The notes beneath the pieces are model-generated. The model was given only the letters and a program-made list of their open reading frames with translations. It did no database searches and was not told the origin of the DNA. From Tropicimonas aquimaris (GTDB lineage: Bacteria > Pseudomonadota > Alphaproteobacteria > Rhodobacterales > Rhodobacteraceae): a DNA stretch of 64,000 nt. Of the stretch, positions 34,804 through 45,170 are shown one piece after another. Position 1 is the stretch's first letter; the number at the start of each line of letters is the position of its first letter. Location of the stretch: NCBI RefSeq assembly GCF_042676185.1, contig NZ_JBHTJT010000030.1, positions 1 through 64,000 of the forward strand, read 5' to 3'. Made by a program: the position numbers and the translations under genes.

Positions 34804-35211
34804 TCAGCGGCAGTAGGTGCCCATGCCGCTGCCGTAACAGGTGACGGGCCGGCCGTATTGGTCTCGGTAATCCCCCGATCCCACGGCGGTCTGCTCGATG
34901 ATCAGACCCGGATTGTGATGGACCACCTGGCCGTAGGCATCCGAGCTCTGGCCCGGTCCGTAGACGTTATTGGTGACGATGCGCGGGTTGGTGTTGGGGA
35001 CCCGCTGGGCCGAGTTCCACGCTGGATTGGCCCCGGGCATTGCGCGCGACTGCGAGAGCCCCGCCCCCCCACCGGCAGCATTGCCCCGGCTGTTGCCCTC
35101 GAACTCGATGGCCAGGGACGGCTCCAGTGCAGGATCGACCGGCGTGCAGCCCGCGAGGAACACCCCCACCAACGCGGCGCAGAGGGCGCTTCTGACCAAT
35201 GATGTCGTCAA
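34804..35211 (-). CDS. Putative lipoprotein (135 aa)
   Basis: It has a lipoprotein signal peptide with lipobox LAGC (C22) followed by a low-complexity, Asn/Gly/Pro-rich mature part (about 30-90) and a C-terminal block YRDQYGRPVTCYGSGMGTYC with a Cys pair. The domain is not recognised. Residues after C22 are P and V rather than D, so retention in the inner membrane is not indicated and outer-membrane sorting is likely. It stands alone. Confidence 0.78.
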   Translation of the reverse strand: MTTSLVRSALCAALVGVFLAGCTPVDPALEPSLAIEFEGNSRGNAAGGGAGLSQSRAMPGANPAWNSAQRVPNTNPRIVTNNVYGPGQSSDAYGQVVHHNPGLIIEQTAVGSGDYRDQYGRPVTCYGSGMGTYCR

Positions 35212-35363
35212 GAGATGCCACTCCGGACCTGTCCGAGCGCCGATGCGCGCTCAAGGGCAAGGATAGCGGAGTGAAGGCTCCAGACCAGCCCCTGCACGGG
35301 CAGGGGCGGCCCGGAAGGTTGGCGGGTGCCGCAAAATGGATCGCAGCGCCCGACCGAATCCGG

Positions 35364-35945
35364 TCAGAACCGGTAGTTGACGCCGATCGTCGCGGTGGTC
35401 GCGTCCACACGGCCGAAGTCCTGATAATCGTCGAAGCGATGCGCAGCGATCTCGCCGGTCAGGCTCACCGCGTCGGTCACCATGGTTTCAACGCCGATGC
35501 CGCCGAAATAGCCCCAGGCGTCGTTCAGGTCTTCGCTCGCGGCATAGCTGGCACCGGTCACGCCGTAGAGCATCGTGCGGCCGAAGTCATAGCCGCCGCG
35601 CACACGCAGGGTAGACAGCGAATCGAGGTCGCCCGCGTCGGTTTCGATGTTGCCGAAGTTCGCTTCCGCACCGAGACCCACGACCCAGTTGCCGAGATCC
35701 CAGTCGTACCCGGCGCGCACGCCGCCGATGACATCGTCACCCTCGAGGTTGTCGGTCAGCTCGCCATAGCCGAGCTGAAGACCGGCATAGCCACCCGTCC
35801 AGTCATTCGACGGGGTCGTCACGACCACCGGCGCGGGAGCCGGGGCTGGCTCGATGACAGGCTCTGCGAGGGAGCCGGCAAAGGCCGGAGCTGCCAGCGA
35901 CAGGACAACGGTCGCGCCCAGAGCGCGTTTCGCAAAGGTGTTCAT
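35364..35945 (-). CDS. Outer-membrane beta-barrel protein (193 aa)
   Basis: A Sec signal peptide (cleavage near APAFAG, residue 23) is followed by a Pro/Ala linker and an eight-strand-type barrel with alternating patterns (GYAGLQLGYGELTDN, GGVRAGYDWDLGNW) ending in the classic aromatic C-terminus NYRF. It resembles OmpA-like/porin-family surface proteins of Rhizobiales and Rhodobacterales. Function could be structural, adhesion or minor pore. It is monocistronic with a long upstream region. Confidence 0.88.
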   Translation of the reverse strand: MNTFAKRALGATVVLSLAAPAFAGSLAEPVIEPAPAPAPVVVTTPSNDWTGGYAGLQLGYGELTDNLEGDDVIGGVRAGYDWDLGNWVVGLGAEANFGNIETDAGDLDSLSTLRVRGGYDFGRTMLYGVTGASYAASEDLNDAWGYFGGIGVETMVTDAVSLTGEIAAHRFDDYQDFGRVDATTATIGVNYRF

Positions 35946-36193
35946 GGTTCTTTCCTTGTACAGGTCGTCTGCTCAGTTGTTGGTTCTTCCCCCGCTCTCG
36001 GGGGCCACAGCCGACCTAGGGGCGATGCTGCAGTTGCAAAAGGGGTCAGCCCGCCGATTTCCCCATGAGCAAACAATGCCTTGGCCATCCGCCGCCCATG
36101 ACCCTACGGAAACGGGCGGAGCATCGCCAACGGCAGGGTTACTCCCCTCAACACTCTGTGAGAGACCTTGTTTCGCGGATCGGACAGGCGGGC

Positions 36194-36550
36194 TTACTGC
36201 TCGGCGCGCTCCGGCGTATCCTGGTGATGGAACTGCTTGCCAATCTCGACGAGGCGGCCTGTCTCGGCGATGTAATCGGAGATCGCCTTGTCGATGAAGG
36301 CCTTTTGGATCTCCTGGATTCCGGAGGGATCCTTGCAGTGCAGGATCGCGTGCTGTGTGCGCACATCCTCCCGGATGCGGTCGGCGATGAAATGGGACAC
36401 TTCCGTTCCCATCTCGCTCAGGCAATAGACCCAGGCGTTGCCCAGCCAGTTTGCGTAATCGAGCCCGCTCTCGCAGGCTCCCGCCACCGGTTGCTCCGTC
36501 GCGTCACCGGAGCGCATCCGCTCCCGCGTCATGCCTTTCTTGCCGGTCAT
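36194..36550 (-). CDS. Phasin-like protein (118 aa)
   Basis: A small helical protein with amphipathic coiled-coil stretches (MGTEVSHFIADRIREDVRTQHAILHCKD and IQKAFIDKAISDYIAETGRLVEIG). This resembles the phasin family that coats polyhydroxyalkanoate granules, though the match is partial and no phaC/phaR gene is nearby. The start at 36550 is backed by GGGAGG 7 bases upstream. An alternative is an unrelated helical regulator. Confidence 0.65.
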   Translation of the reverse strand: MTGKKGMTRERMRSGDATEQPVAGACESGLDYANWLGNAWVYCLSEMGTEVSHFIADRIREDVRTQHAILHCKDPSGIQEIQKAFIDKAISDYIAETGRLVEIGKQFHHQDTPERAEQ

Positions 36551-36680
36551 CCGGCCACCTCCCTCCAGATCCTCGGACTCAGCCTAACACGGAACATCGG
36601 AGACAGGCCGACAAACAAGGGGGCATCGGCGGATTTACACCAATCCGGAATACGGCGTCCTGTGGCGGGCCGTGGCGGCC

Positions 36681-38516
<1,836 letters not shown>

Positions 38517-38580
38517 GTGCGGCGGCGTAGTCGGCGCCGCATGCCCCGTCAAGCCACCGCGAGAGGGGACGCGCCTGTCG

Positions 38581-39459
38581 TCACCCGGCCGGCAGGTGTC
38601 CTGCCGGGAAGGCCGGCGTCACGGTGTCGGTGGAAGGGCTGACGGCCGCCCTGCCCCGCTCCTGGATCCGGCTCGCCACGAAGCCGTAGAAGGTCGCGTG
38701 CCGGTCTTGGGCCGCGAAGGCCGCGTTGAGCAGCTGTTTCGCCTCGAAAACCTGCGCCGCCCGTTCGGCCATCGCCGCGGGCACCCGTGTCTGCCCACTT
38801 CGGATGCGCGCCGCATGCACCGCGTAGGCCTCCGCCACCCGCTCGCAAAAGCCGGGCGCCCGGGTAACACTCTCGGGCGAGAGGTGCAGCTCGTAGGCGA
38901 CCGGCCCTACCGGCGCCGAGCCGCCCGTCATCGCCAGCACCTCCACCGCATGCAGCACATCCTGCGAGGGAGCTGCGGCGAAGGGGCCGGCCATGTTGCG
39001 CGGCAGAACGGCGTGAAAGCTCGCCCCACAGGCACCGAGGGTCTCCAGATCGAGACGCGCCCCCCCCGGCAGGCGGAGGAGCCCCTCGCCCTCCTGCAGC
39101 ACGCTGGTTTCGCTGAAACAGAGGCCCGTGGCCCGCGCCACGGGCAGCAAGGCCGCGAGATAACCCGCCTCCCATGTGTCGTCGGCGTCGAGGCAGGCCA
39201 CGAACTCACCTCGGGCCAGCGCCAGCGCCCGATTGCGCGCAGGTCCCGGCCCGGTCGCCATCGGACCGGGCGGAGCGAAGCGCAGCCCCAGACCGGCTGG
39301 AAGAACAGCGGCATAGTCGGTGCCGTCATCCGAGGCGATGACGATCTCGACCGCGTCCGCCGGCAGCCCGCAGCGCGCGACCGATGCTACGGCCCGCACA
39401 ATCTGCGCCTGCGCCCGGTAGGCCGGCACGATGACCGACACCGCGATTGCACCTGTCAT
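38581..39459 (-). CDS. Glycosyltransferase family 2 protein (292 aa)
   Basis: A GT-A fold glycosyltransferase: VSVIVPAYRAQAQI starts the Rossmann-like core, VIASDDGTDY contains a nucleotide-binding Asp pair, and ACLDADDTW is the DxD metal motif at about residue 92. No membrane helix is visible. The acceptor is unknown; it could serve an exopolysaccharide or lipid. The gene lies between uup and olsB on the same strand, and is probably independently transcribed. Confidence 0.88.
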   Translation of the reverse strand: MTGAIAVSVIVPAYRAQAQIVRAVASVARCGLPADAVEIVIASDDGTDYAAVLPAGLGLRFAPPGPMATGPGPARNRALALARGEFVACLDADDTWEAGYLAALLPVARATGLCFSETSVLQEGEGLLRLPGGARLDLETLGACGASFHAVLPRNMAGPFAAAPSQDVLHAVEVLAMTGGSAPVGPVAYELHLSPESVTRAPGFCERVAEAYAVHAARIRSGQTRVPAAMAERAAQVFEAKQLLNAAFAAQDRHATFYGFVASRIQERGRAAVSPSTDTVTPAFPAGHLPAG

Positions 39460-39525
39460 GTCGGACCTCTCCCGCCGCTCCGGTCCAAGGATGGCGCGGT
39501 CCCGGACAAAAGCAAGCCTGTCGGC

Positions 39526-40257
39526 TCAGCCCGCGACCGCCCGCAACAACCGCTTGCGCGCCGGCGGGATCGCCCCGATCTCCAGCCCGGTGAAGACGTG
39601 GAGCGTGCCGAGGTCCCGGTCGACCACCGCATGGTCGCTGACCCAACCGCCCATCAGCAGGTAGGTGCGCAGGAGCGGGGGCATTCCCAGCATCGCCTGC
39701 TTGAGGTCGGGCTTGCGGCGCAGCCGCTGGGCGAAGCGGAAGACGTTGGGCGCCTTGACCCGCGGCAGCCATTGCTTGGGGCCGAGGTGACGCTCCTTAA
39801 GCAGGGCAAAGGCATCGCGATACTCGGCGGTCTCTACGCCCCGGAAGGAGGAGCAACCGAACAGCAGCTCCACCCCGGTCTCGTCGACAAAGGAGGTCAT
39901 CGCCCCCCAGGCGACCCGCAGGATATCGGCGTCGCGGCGCTCGGGATGGATACAGAACCGCCCCATCTCCACCATCGGCCCATCGAAGTTCTGCAGTGCC
40001 GAGAGCTCGTAGAACTGCGCCGAATAGCTGCGCGCGATCTCCTGCCCGCCGGTCAGCGGCAACAGCCGGAAGGTGCAGACAAGCGTGCCGTCGCGGCTGT
40101 CTTCGACCAGCACATGACGGCAGATCTCGTCGAAACGGTCGCCGTCCTCGGAGGCGCCATTCCGGAAACACAGCGCCCGCAGCGCCAGCGACGCCGCCAC
40201 ATCGGCCTCTGTTTCGGCGACACGGGCCGCATACCGGCCCTTTCGCAACTTGAGCAT
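39526..40257 (-). CDS. olsB: L-ornithine N(alpha)-acyltransferase OlsB (243 aa)
   Basis: A GNAT-fold acyltransferase that makes lyso-ornithine lipid from ornithine and 3-hydroxyacyl-ACP, the first step of ornithine-lipid synthesis. Conserved parts are ALRALCFRNGASEDGDRFDEICRHVLVED, the MVEMGRFCIHPERRDADILR block, and the FGCSSFRG motif. The ATG at 40257 has GGAG upstream; longer frames are antisense to msrB. The partner olsA (second acyl transfer), often adjacent in Rhodobacteraceae, is not next to it here. Confidence 0.9.
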   Translation of the reverse strand: MLKLRKGRYAARVAETEADVAASLALRALCFRNGASEDGDRFDEICRHVLVEDSRDGTLVCTFRLLPLTGGQEIARSYSAQFYELSALQNFDGPMVEMGRFCIHPERRDADILRVAWGAMTSFVDETGVELLFGCSSFRGVETAEYRDAFALLKERHLGPKQWLPRVKAPNVFRFAQRLRRKPDLKQAMLGMPPLLRTYLLMGGWVSDHAVVDRDLGTLHVFTGLEIGAIPPARKRLLRAVAG

Positions 40258-40447
40258 ATGCGCGCTCCACCTCCGGGCCGCCGCAAGTACGCGGCGCCGC
40301 GAAACGAATCTGGTTGGGCCGGGCGATACATGCAAGAGGTGACAGCAACGTGAAGCGCCGTCCCTCCCCCGACGTCCGGCTTTGGCAACAGCGCCATCCG
40401 GCCCCATATGTCCGGATGGACACCCGACGCGACAGGAAGGAACCGCA

Positions 40448-40861
40448 ATGACGGACAAGACCCGCAAGAGCGATGCAGAATGGCGCGAGGAACTCGGCCC
40501 GCTGGGCTTCGAGGTCATGCGCAACCACGGCACCGAACGCCCCTTCACCCACGACGATTTCCCCTCCGACCCCGGCACCTTCCGCTGTGCCGGCTGCGGT
40601 GCGCCCCTGTTCGAACAGGCCGACAAGTTCGACGCCGGCTGCGGCTGGCCGAGCTTCACCCAGCCGGTGGATTCGGAGATCGTCGGCGAGAGCGAGGACA
40701 CGCGCTACGGGATGCGGCGGACGGAGGTGCATTGCGCCCGCTGCGACGGCCACCTCGGGCACGTCTTCCCGGACGGCCCCGCGCCGACCGGCCTGCGATA
40801 CTGCATCAACGGCGTGGCGCTGCGCTTCGAACCCGAGACCGGCGGAAAGGACGACGACTGA
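40448..40861 (+). CDS. msrB: Peptide-methionine (R)-S-oxide reductase MsrB (137 aa)
   Basis: Repairs R-methionine sulfoxide in proteins. The catalytic Cys is C119 (RYCINGVAL), the resolving Cys is likely C65 (DAGCGWPSF), and two CxxC pairs (C47/C50 and C96/C99) bind zinc. Length and motif order match cytosolic MsrB; there is no signal peptide. The ATG at 40448 is preceded by AGGAAGG. It is divergent from olsB. Confidence 0.96.
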   Translation: MTDKTRKSDAEWREELGPLGFEVMRNHGTERPFTHDDFPSDPGTFRCAGCGAPLFEQADKFDAGCGWPSFTQPVDSEIVGESEDTRYGMRRTEVHCARCDGHLGHVFPDGPAPTGLRYCINGVALRFEPETGGKDDD

Positions 40862-40907
40862 GTCGCCTGCCCGGGCGCCGCGGCCCCTGGCGCGGCGCTC
40901 AGGCGCC

Positions 40908-41375
40908 TCAGATGTTGGAGCCGATGTCGAAGCGGCCGACGTTGCCCAGCAGCTGCGCCAGGAAACCGAGGCCCTGGATGTTGCTGTCGGTCACCCGGCG
41001 GGACAGGGCGACGACCTTGCCGTCCTGCAGGCCGAAGCGTTCCACGTTGGTTACGACCCCGTTCGAATCGAAGCTGATCGCGACGATCTGCCGGTCGACG
41101 ATCTCCGTCGCCTGGTAGCCGAACGTGCGCATCCGCTGCGAAACATAGTAGTAGCCCGAGTTGTTCAGCACCCCGGCAGAGGACGGCGTGCCCACGGTTT
41201 CGGCCACCGAGTCGCGGGTATCCACGCCCACGACGACCTCGGAGAGCTCCTCGTCGCTCGGCGCATATCCATGGTCCCGATAGATCGGAGAACAGGCGGT
41301 CGCGACCGAGAGCACGGTCCCGGCACACAGTGCCCGGACCACCCGGCCCAAATTCGCGCGGCACTGCCTGCCCAT
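40908..41375 (-). CDS. bamE: BamE/SmpA/OmlA-family outer-membrane lipoprotein (155 aa)
   Basis: Small accessory lipoprotein of the BAM complex that inserts barrel proteins in the outer membrane. It has a lipoprotein signal ending VATAC (C28) followed by a SmpA/OmlA domain with two helices and a sheet (RDSVAETVGTPSSAGVLNNSGYYYVSQRMR). The ATG at 41375 is preceded by GAGGG 6 bases upstream, better than a start at 41387. It is divergent from the yceD-like gene. Confidence 0.9.
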   Translation of the reverse strand: MGRQCRANLGRVVRALCAGTVLSVATACSPIYRDHGYAPSDEELSEVVVGVDTRDSVAETVGTPSSAGVLNNSGYYYVSQRMRTFGYQATEIVDRQIVAISFDSNGVVTNVERFGLQDGKVVALSRRVTDSNIQGLGFLAQLLGNVGRFDIGSNI

Positions 41376-41460
41376 GTCTGCCCTCATGTCACGTGTTCGT
41401 CGAATTGCCTTTCGGCTTATAACGATGGCATCCTTTTCTTCAAGAAAGGAACGACACCCC

Positions 41461-42000
41461 ATGACTTCAACCGACGCCCCTTCCAAGCTCAGGCTCTCGC
41501 GCCTGCCGACGACCCGGCCGACGCCCTTCAAGATCGTTCCCGATGCCGAGGCGATGGCGAATCTGGCCGGCGAACTCGACCTGATCGATCTTCGCAAGCT
41601 CCGGCTCGAAGGGCAAATGTTCCCCGACGGACCACGCGACTGGCGGCTCGAAGCGCGCCTCGGTGCGACCGTCGTGCAACCCTGCTCGGTGACGCTGACC
41701 CCCGTGACCACCCGCATCGAGGCGCCTGTGGTCCGTCGCTACACCGCCAATTACTCGGTCTCCGACGAGGCAGAGGCGGAAATGCCCGAGGACGATTCCC
41801 TCGAGCCCCTGCCCGAGGTGCTGGACCTCGACGCGGTGCTCGCCGAGGCGCTGGCGCTGGCGCTCCCCGACTTCCCGCGCGCCGACGGCGCCGAGCTGGG
41901 CGATGCGGTCTTTGCCGCGCCCGACACCCAGCCGCTGCGCGACGAGGACGTAAAACCCTTTGCCGGCCTCGCCGACCTCAAGAAGCGGCTGGAATCCTGA
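41461..42000 (+). CDS. YceD/DUF177-family protein (179 aa)
   Basis: A conserved protein usually encoded just before rpmF and linked to 23S rRNA/ribosome maturation. Features are the N-terminal LRLSRLPTTRPTPFKIVPD, LEARLGATVVQPCSVTLTPVTTRI (typical Cys of the family) and a Glu/Leu-rich C-terminal half. The ATG at 41461 follows AAAGGA. It precedes rpmF by 317 bp, which contain a strong hairpin and repeat family 2 copy A. Confidence 0.9.
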   Translation: MTSTDAPSKLRLSRLPTTRPTPFKIVPDAEAMANLAGELDLIDLRKLRLEGQMFPDGPRDWRLEARLGATVVQPCSVTLTPVTTRIEAPVVRRYTANYSVSDEAEAEMPEDDSLEPLPEVLDLDAVLAEALALALPDFPRADGAELGDAVFAAPDTQPLRDEDVKPFAGLADLKKRLES

Positions 42001-42008
42001 ACGCCCGC

Positions 42009-42027
42009 CGGGGCCGGTCCGGCCCCG
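42009..42027 (+). terminator. Terminator hairpin after the yceD-like gene
   Basis: CGGGGCCGG pairs with CCGGCCCCG, 8 bp downstream of the stop. It is very stable and has no T-run. Confidence 0.55.
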
Positions 42028-42058
42028 TCACCGCCTGCGCGACGCAAGCCCGCCGCAG

Positions 42059-42120
42059 GCGCCCGGCCCAACCGGAGGAGCGGCCGCAAGGCCGCGACGA
42101 CGGGCGGGAGCCCCCCGCTC
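42059..42120. repeat. Dispersed hairpin repeat family 2, copy A
   Basis: The unit is GCGCCCGGCCCAAC, then GGAGGAG, a hairpin (GCGGCC at 42080-42085, GCAA loop, GGCCGC at 42090-42095), then CGACGACGGGCGGGAG. The same unit, with a different stem sequence, occurs in reverse at 62413-62477. Confidence 0.7.
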
Positions 42121-42175
42121 TCGGCCACACAGAACCGGCGTCAGGGCACCGCGGGGCCGATGCCAGACGACTCAC

Positions 42176-42203
42176 TTGCGTCCTGACGCAAAATGCGTAT
42201 GTT
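42176..42203 (+). promoter_or_regulatory. Predicted promoter of rpmF
   Basis: TTGCGT (42176-42181) and TATGTT (42198-42203) are separated by 16 bases, 115 bp before the rpmF start. Confidence 0.4.
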
Positions 42204-42317
42204 CGCGCATCTTCCACACACCCTTGAACGGGAAGCGCCGTCGGCGTATGAGGCGCCGACAAACGAAACATTTGCCGCCGGGACAGACCCGACCGGCCAA
42301 AACACCGAGGTTGAGAC

Positions 42318-42524
42318 ATGGCTGTCCCTCAGAATAAAGTCACCAAGTCCCGCCGCAACATGCGCCGGTCGCACGACGCGCTCAGCGGATCGAATCCCAA
42401 CGAGTGCTCCAACTGCGGCGAACTGAAGCGCCCGCACCACGTGTGCAGCGCCTGCGGTCATTACGACGACCGTGAAATCGTTGCGATGGTTGACGAAATC
42501 GACATCGACGAAGACGCCGCCTGA
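42318..42524 (+). CDS. rpmF: 50S ribosomal protein L32 (68 aa)
   Basis: A small basic ribosomal protein with zinc-binding Cys pairs C30/C33 and C43/C46 (NECSNCGEL and HVCSACGHYD). The basic N-terminus MAVPQNKVTKSRRNMRRSHD is diagnostic. It begins the rpmF-plsX-fabH group, separated from plsX by 35 bp. Confidence 0.97.
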   Translation: MAVPQNKVTKSRRNMRRSHDALSGSNPNECSNCGELKRPHHVCSACGHYDDREIVAMVDEIDIDEDAA

Positions 42525-42559
42525 ACCCGACATCAGCGGCCTCGACGGGCAGTGCGCAC

Positions 42560-43651
42560 ATGACCACTGACGCGCAGGACAATCTGCCGTCCGCGATTCC
42601 TTCGGAACTCGCGGGCAAGGTCGTGATCTCCGTCGATGCCATGGGAGGTGACAGGGGCCCGGCCACCGTGGTGGCCGGCTGCGCCATGTCCGCCCGCAAG
42701 AATCCCGATATCGGTTTCATCCTTCACGGGCGCGTTGAGGAACTCGAGCCCCTGGTCGCAAAGCGCGGCCTGGCCGATCGCTGCGTGATCCGCGACGCCC
42801 GCGAAGTGGTGACGATGGATGCCAAGCCCTCCGTCGTGATGCGCCGAGGCAAGGACACCTCGATGTGGTCCGCCATCGATTCGGTGCGGGACCGCCAGGC
42901 CACCGTGGCCGTGAGCTGCGGCAACACCGGCGCGCTGATGGCGCTCTCGATGGTGCGCCTCCGCAAGCTGCCCGGCGTCAGCCGTCCGGCCATCGCCTGC
43001 CTCTGGCCTTCGCGCAGTCCGCACGGCTATGCCGTGATGCTCGACGTGGGCGCCGATATCCGCGCCGACGAGGGCGACCTGCTGCAATACGCGCTGATGG
43101 GCGCCTCCTATGCGCGCAACGGCCTCGACATCGCCCGCCCCCGCGTCGGCCTGCTCAACGTCGGCACCGAGGAGCACAAGGGTCGCCCCGAGCTCAAGGC
43201 CGCGCATGGCCTGATGGCGGAAGCCGCGGCGGTTTCCGACTATGAATTCATCGGCTTCGTCGAGGGCGGAGACATTCCGCGAGGTGAGGTGGACGTGATC
43301 GTCACCGACGGCTTCACCGGCAACGTGGCGCTCAAGACGGCCGAAGGCACCGCCTCGCTGATCCGCGATCTGCTGAAGGAAGCGTTTCGGCACACGATCC
43401 TGTCCCGCATCGCCGCGCTGCTGGCCTTCACCTCGATGCGGCGGCTGTCCAAGCGCACCGACCCGCGCCGGGTCAATGGCGGGGTGTTTCTGGGCCTGAA
43501 CGGCACCATCGTGAAATCCCACGGCTCCGCAGACGCCACAGGGGTCTCCGCGGCGATCAAACTTGCGTTCCAATTGGCGCAGGCAGGCTTTTCCGACCGC
43601 CTTGCGGCCCGCGTGGCCTCGACCTCGCCCTTGCGACAGGATATGCCGTGA
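42560..43651 (+). CDS. plsX: Phosphate acyltransferase PlsX (363 aa)
   Basis: Converts acyl-ACP to acyl-phosphate for glycerolipid synthesis. The conserved opening ISVDAMGGDRGPATVV, the SCGNTGALMA block and the C-terminal GLNGTIVKSHGSA are present. A short extra N-terminal stretch (MTTDAQDNLPSAIPSE) precedes the core. It lies between rpmF and fabH, the standard order. Confidence 0.96.
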   Translation: MTTDAQDNLPSAIPSELAGKVVISVDAMGGDRGPATVVAGCAMSARKNPDIGFILHGRVEELEPLVAKRGLADRCVIRDAREVVTMDAKPSVVMRRGKDTSMWSAIDSVRDRQATVAVSCGNTGALMALSMVRLRKLPGVSRPAIACLWPSRSPHGYAVMLDVGADIRADEGDLLQYALMGASYARNGLDIARPRVGLLNVGTEEHKGRPELKAAHGLMAEAAAVSDYEFIGFVEGGDIPRGEVDVIVTDGFTGNVALKTAEGTASLIRDLLKEAFRHTILSRIAALLAFTSMRRLSKRTDPRRVNGGVFLGLNGTIVKSHGSADATGVSAAIKLAFQLAQAGFSDRLAARVASTSPLRQDMP

Positions 43652-43706
43652 CGCAACGTTCCGGCCGGACTGGGCGGGACCAACGAGACAAAAAAGGCAA
43701 GTGAAG

Positions 43707-44678
43707 ATGCTGGTCAGAGCCGTGGTCCGCGGAGTGGGTCACTACCTCCCGGAACGAATCGTAGAGAACGCCGAGTTCGAAGCCTCCCTGGACACGTCAG
43801 ACGAGTGGATCCGCTCCCGCTCCGGAATCGAGCGGCGGCACTTCGCGGCAGAAGGCGAGAACACCTCCGATCTGGCGACCAACGCCGCGCGCGCCGCGCT
43901 CGAGGATGCCGGCCTCTCCGCCGGGGACATCGACGCGATCATCGTCGCGACCTCCACCGCCGATCTCACCTTCCCTTCGGCCGCCACCATGGTCCAGGAC
44001 AAGCTGGGCATGACCGGCGGCTTCGCCTTCGACGTGCAGGCGGTCTGCGCCGGTTTCGTCTATGCGCTCGCCAACGCCAACGCGCTGATCCTTTCCGGAC
44101 AGGCCAAGCGCGTTCTGGTGATCGGCGCCGAAACCTTCAGCCGGATTCTAGACATGACCGACCGCGCGACCTGCGTGCTCTTCGGCGACGGCGCGGGCGC
44201 GCTGGTGCTTGAGGCTCAGCAGGCCGCTGGCACCTCCGCGGACCGCGGAATCCTTGCCACCGACCTGAACTCCGACGGCCGCTACCGCGACCTGCTGTAT
44301 GTCGACGGCGGCATCTCCACCGGCAGCAGCGGCGTGCTCCGTATGCAGGGCAAGGAAGTGTTCCGCCATGCCGTCGAAAAGCTGGCCGATACGGCGCACC
44401 GGTCGCTCGACCGGGCCGGCCTCGACAGCGACGATGTCGATTGGGTGGTCCCCCACCAGGCCAACCTGCGGATCATCAAGGGAACGGCCGCCAAGATGAA
44501 GGTGCCAATGGAGCGGGTCATCCTGACGGTCCAGGACCATGGCAACACCTCCGCCGCCTCGATTCCCCTCGCCCTGTCGGTCGGCAAGGCGGAAGGCAAG
44601 ATAAAGCCCGGCGATGTCGTCGTGACAGAGGCGATCGGCGGCGGACTGGCCTGGGGTTCCGTGGTTCTGCGCTGGTAA
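43707..44678 (+). CDS. fabH: 3-Oxoacyl-ACP synthase III FabH (323 aa)
   Basis: Starts fatty-acid synthesis by condensing acetyl-CoA with malonyl-ACP. The catalytic triad is C114 (VQAVCAGF), H250 (VVPHQANLR) and N280 (DHGNTS). The start at 43707 follows AAAGG and gives family length; an in-frame opening to 43563 lies inside plsX. A terminator hairpin follows. Confidence 0.97.
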   Translation: MLVRAVVRGVGHYLPERIVENAEFEASLDTSDEWIRSRSGIERRHFAAEGENTSDLATNAARAALEDAGLSAGDIDAIIVATSTADLTFPSAATMVQDKLGMTGGFAFDVQAVCAGFVYALANANALILSGQAKRVLVIGAETFSRILDMTDRATCVLFGDGAGALVLEAQQAAGTSADRGILATDLNSDGRYRDLLYVDGGISTGSSGVLRMQGKEVFRHAVEKLADTAHRSLDRAGLDSDDVDWVVPHQANLRIIKGTAAKMKVPMERVILTVQDHGNTSAASIPLALSVGKAEGKIKPGDVVVTEAIGGGLAWGSVVLRW

Positions 44679-44679
44679 G

Positions 44680-44699
44680 GCTGCCGAGGGACCGGCAGC
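44680..44699 (+). terminator. Terminator after fabH
   Basis: GCTGCCG pairs with CGGCAGC around 6 bases, followed by TTAAT, immediately after the fabH stop. Confidence 0.55.
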
Positions 44700-44800
44700 T
44701 TAATCGAGCGAATCCAATGCTTTGAGCGTTGAGGCTCACCAAAAGGCGGCCGGAGCATCGCACTTTCGGCGACTTAGCGCCTCCACCCAAGTCATTGATA

Positions 44801-44829
44801 TTGACTGAATTCCACGGCTACCCTACGCT
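44801..44829 (+). promoter_or_regulatory. Predicted promoter of ihfA
   Basis: TTGACT (44801-44806) and TACGCT (44824-44829) are 17 bases apart, 26 bp before the ihfA ATG. Confidence 0.45.
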
Positions 44830-44855
44830 CATCCTCAATTAGCGCCGGGGGGACA

Positions 44856-45158
44856 ATGAGCGAAAAGACACTGACCCGAATGGATCTGAGCGAGGCCGTC
44901 TTCCGCGAGGTCGGACTGTCCCGCAACGAATCCGCCCAGATTGTCGAAAGCGTGCTGCAACACATGTCCGACGCGCTGGTGCGCGGCGAGCAGGTGAAAA
45001 TCAGCTCCTTCGGCACCTTCTCCGTCCGCGACAAGGCAGCGCGAATCGGCCGCAACCCCAAGACCGGGGAAGAAGTGCCGATCCATCCCCGCCGCGTTCT
45101 GACCTTCCGCCCGTCCCATCTGATGAAGGAACGGGTCGCGGCCGGAAACCGGAAGTAA
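44856..45158 (+). CDS. ihfA: Integration host factor alpha subunit (100 aa)
   Basis: A DNA-bending protein that pairs with IhfB. It has the HU/IHF fold with KISSFGTFSVRDKAARIGRNPKTGEEV, where the Pro/Arg DNA-intercalating arm residues lie in GRNPKTGEEVPI. Its position after fabH and before a MerR regulator is the usual alphaproteobacterial order. The ribosome site is GGGGGGA. Confidence 0.96.
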   Translation: MSEKTLTRMDLSEAVFREVGLSRNESAQIVESVLQHMSDALVRGEQVKISSFGTFSVRDKAARIGRNPKTGEEVPIHPRRVLTFRPSHLMKERVAAGNRK

Positions 45159-45170
45159 GGCATCACGGGA

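Noticed and set aside
42009..42120. Considered as a riboswitch upstream of rpmF
   Set aside because: It is explained by a terminator hairpin after the yceD-like gene and repeat family 2. The predicted rpmF promoter lies downstream of both.
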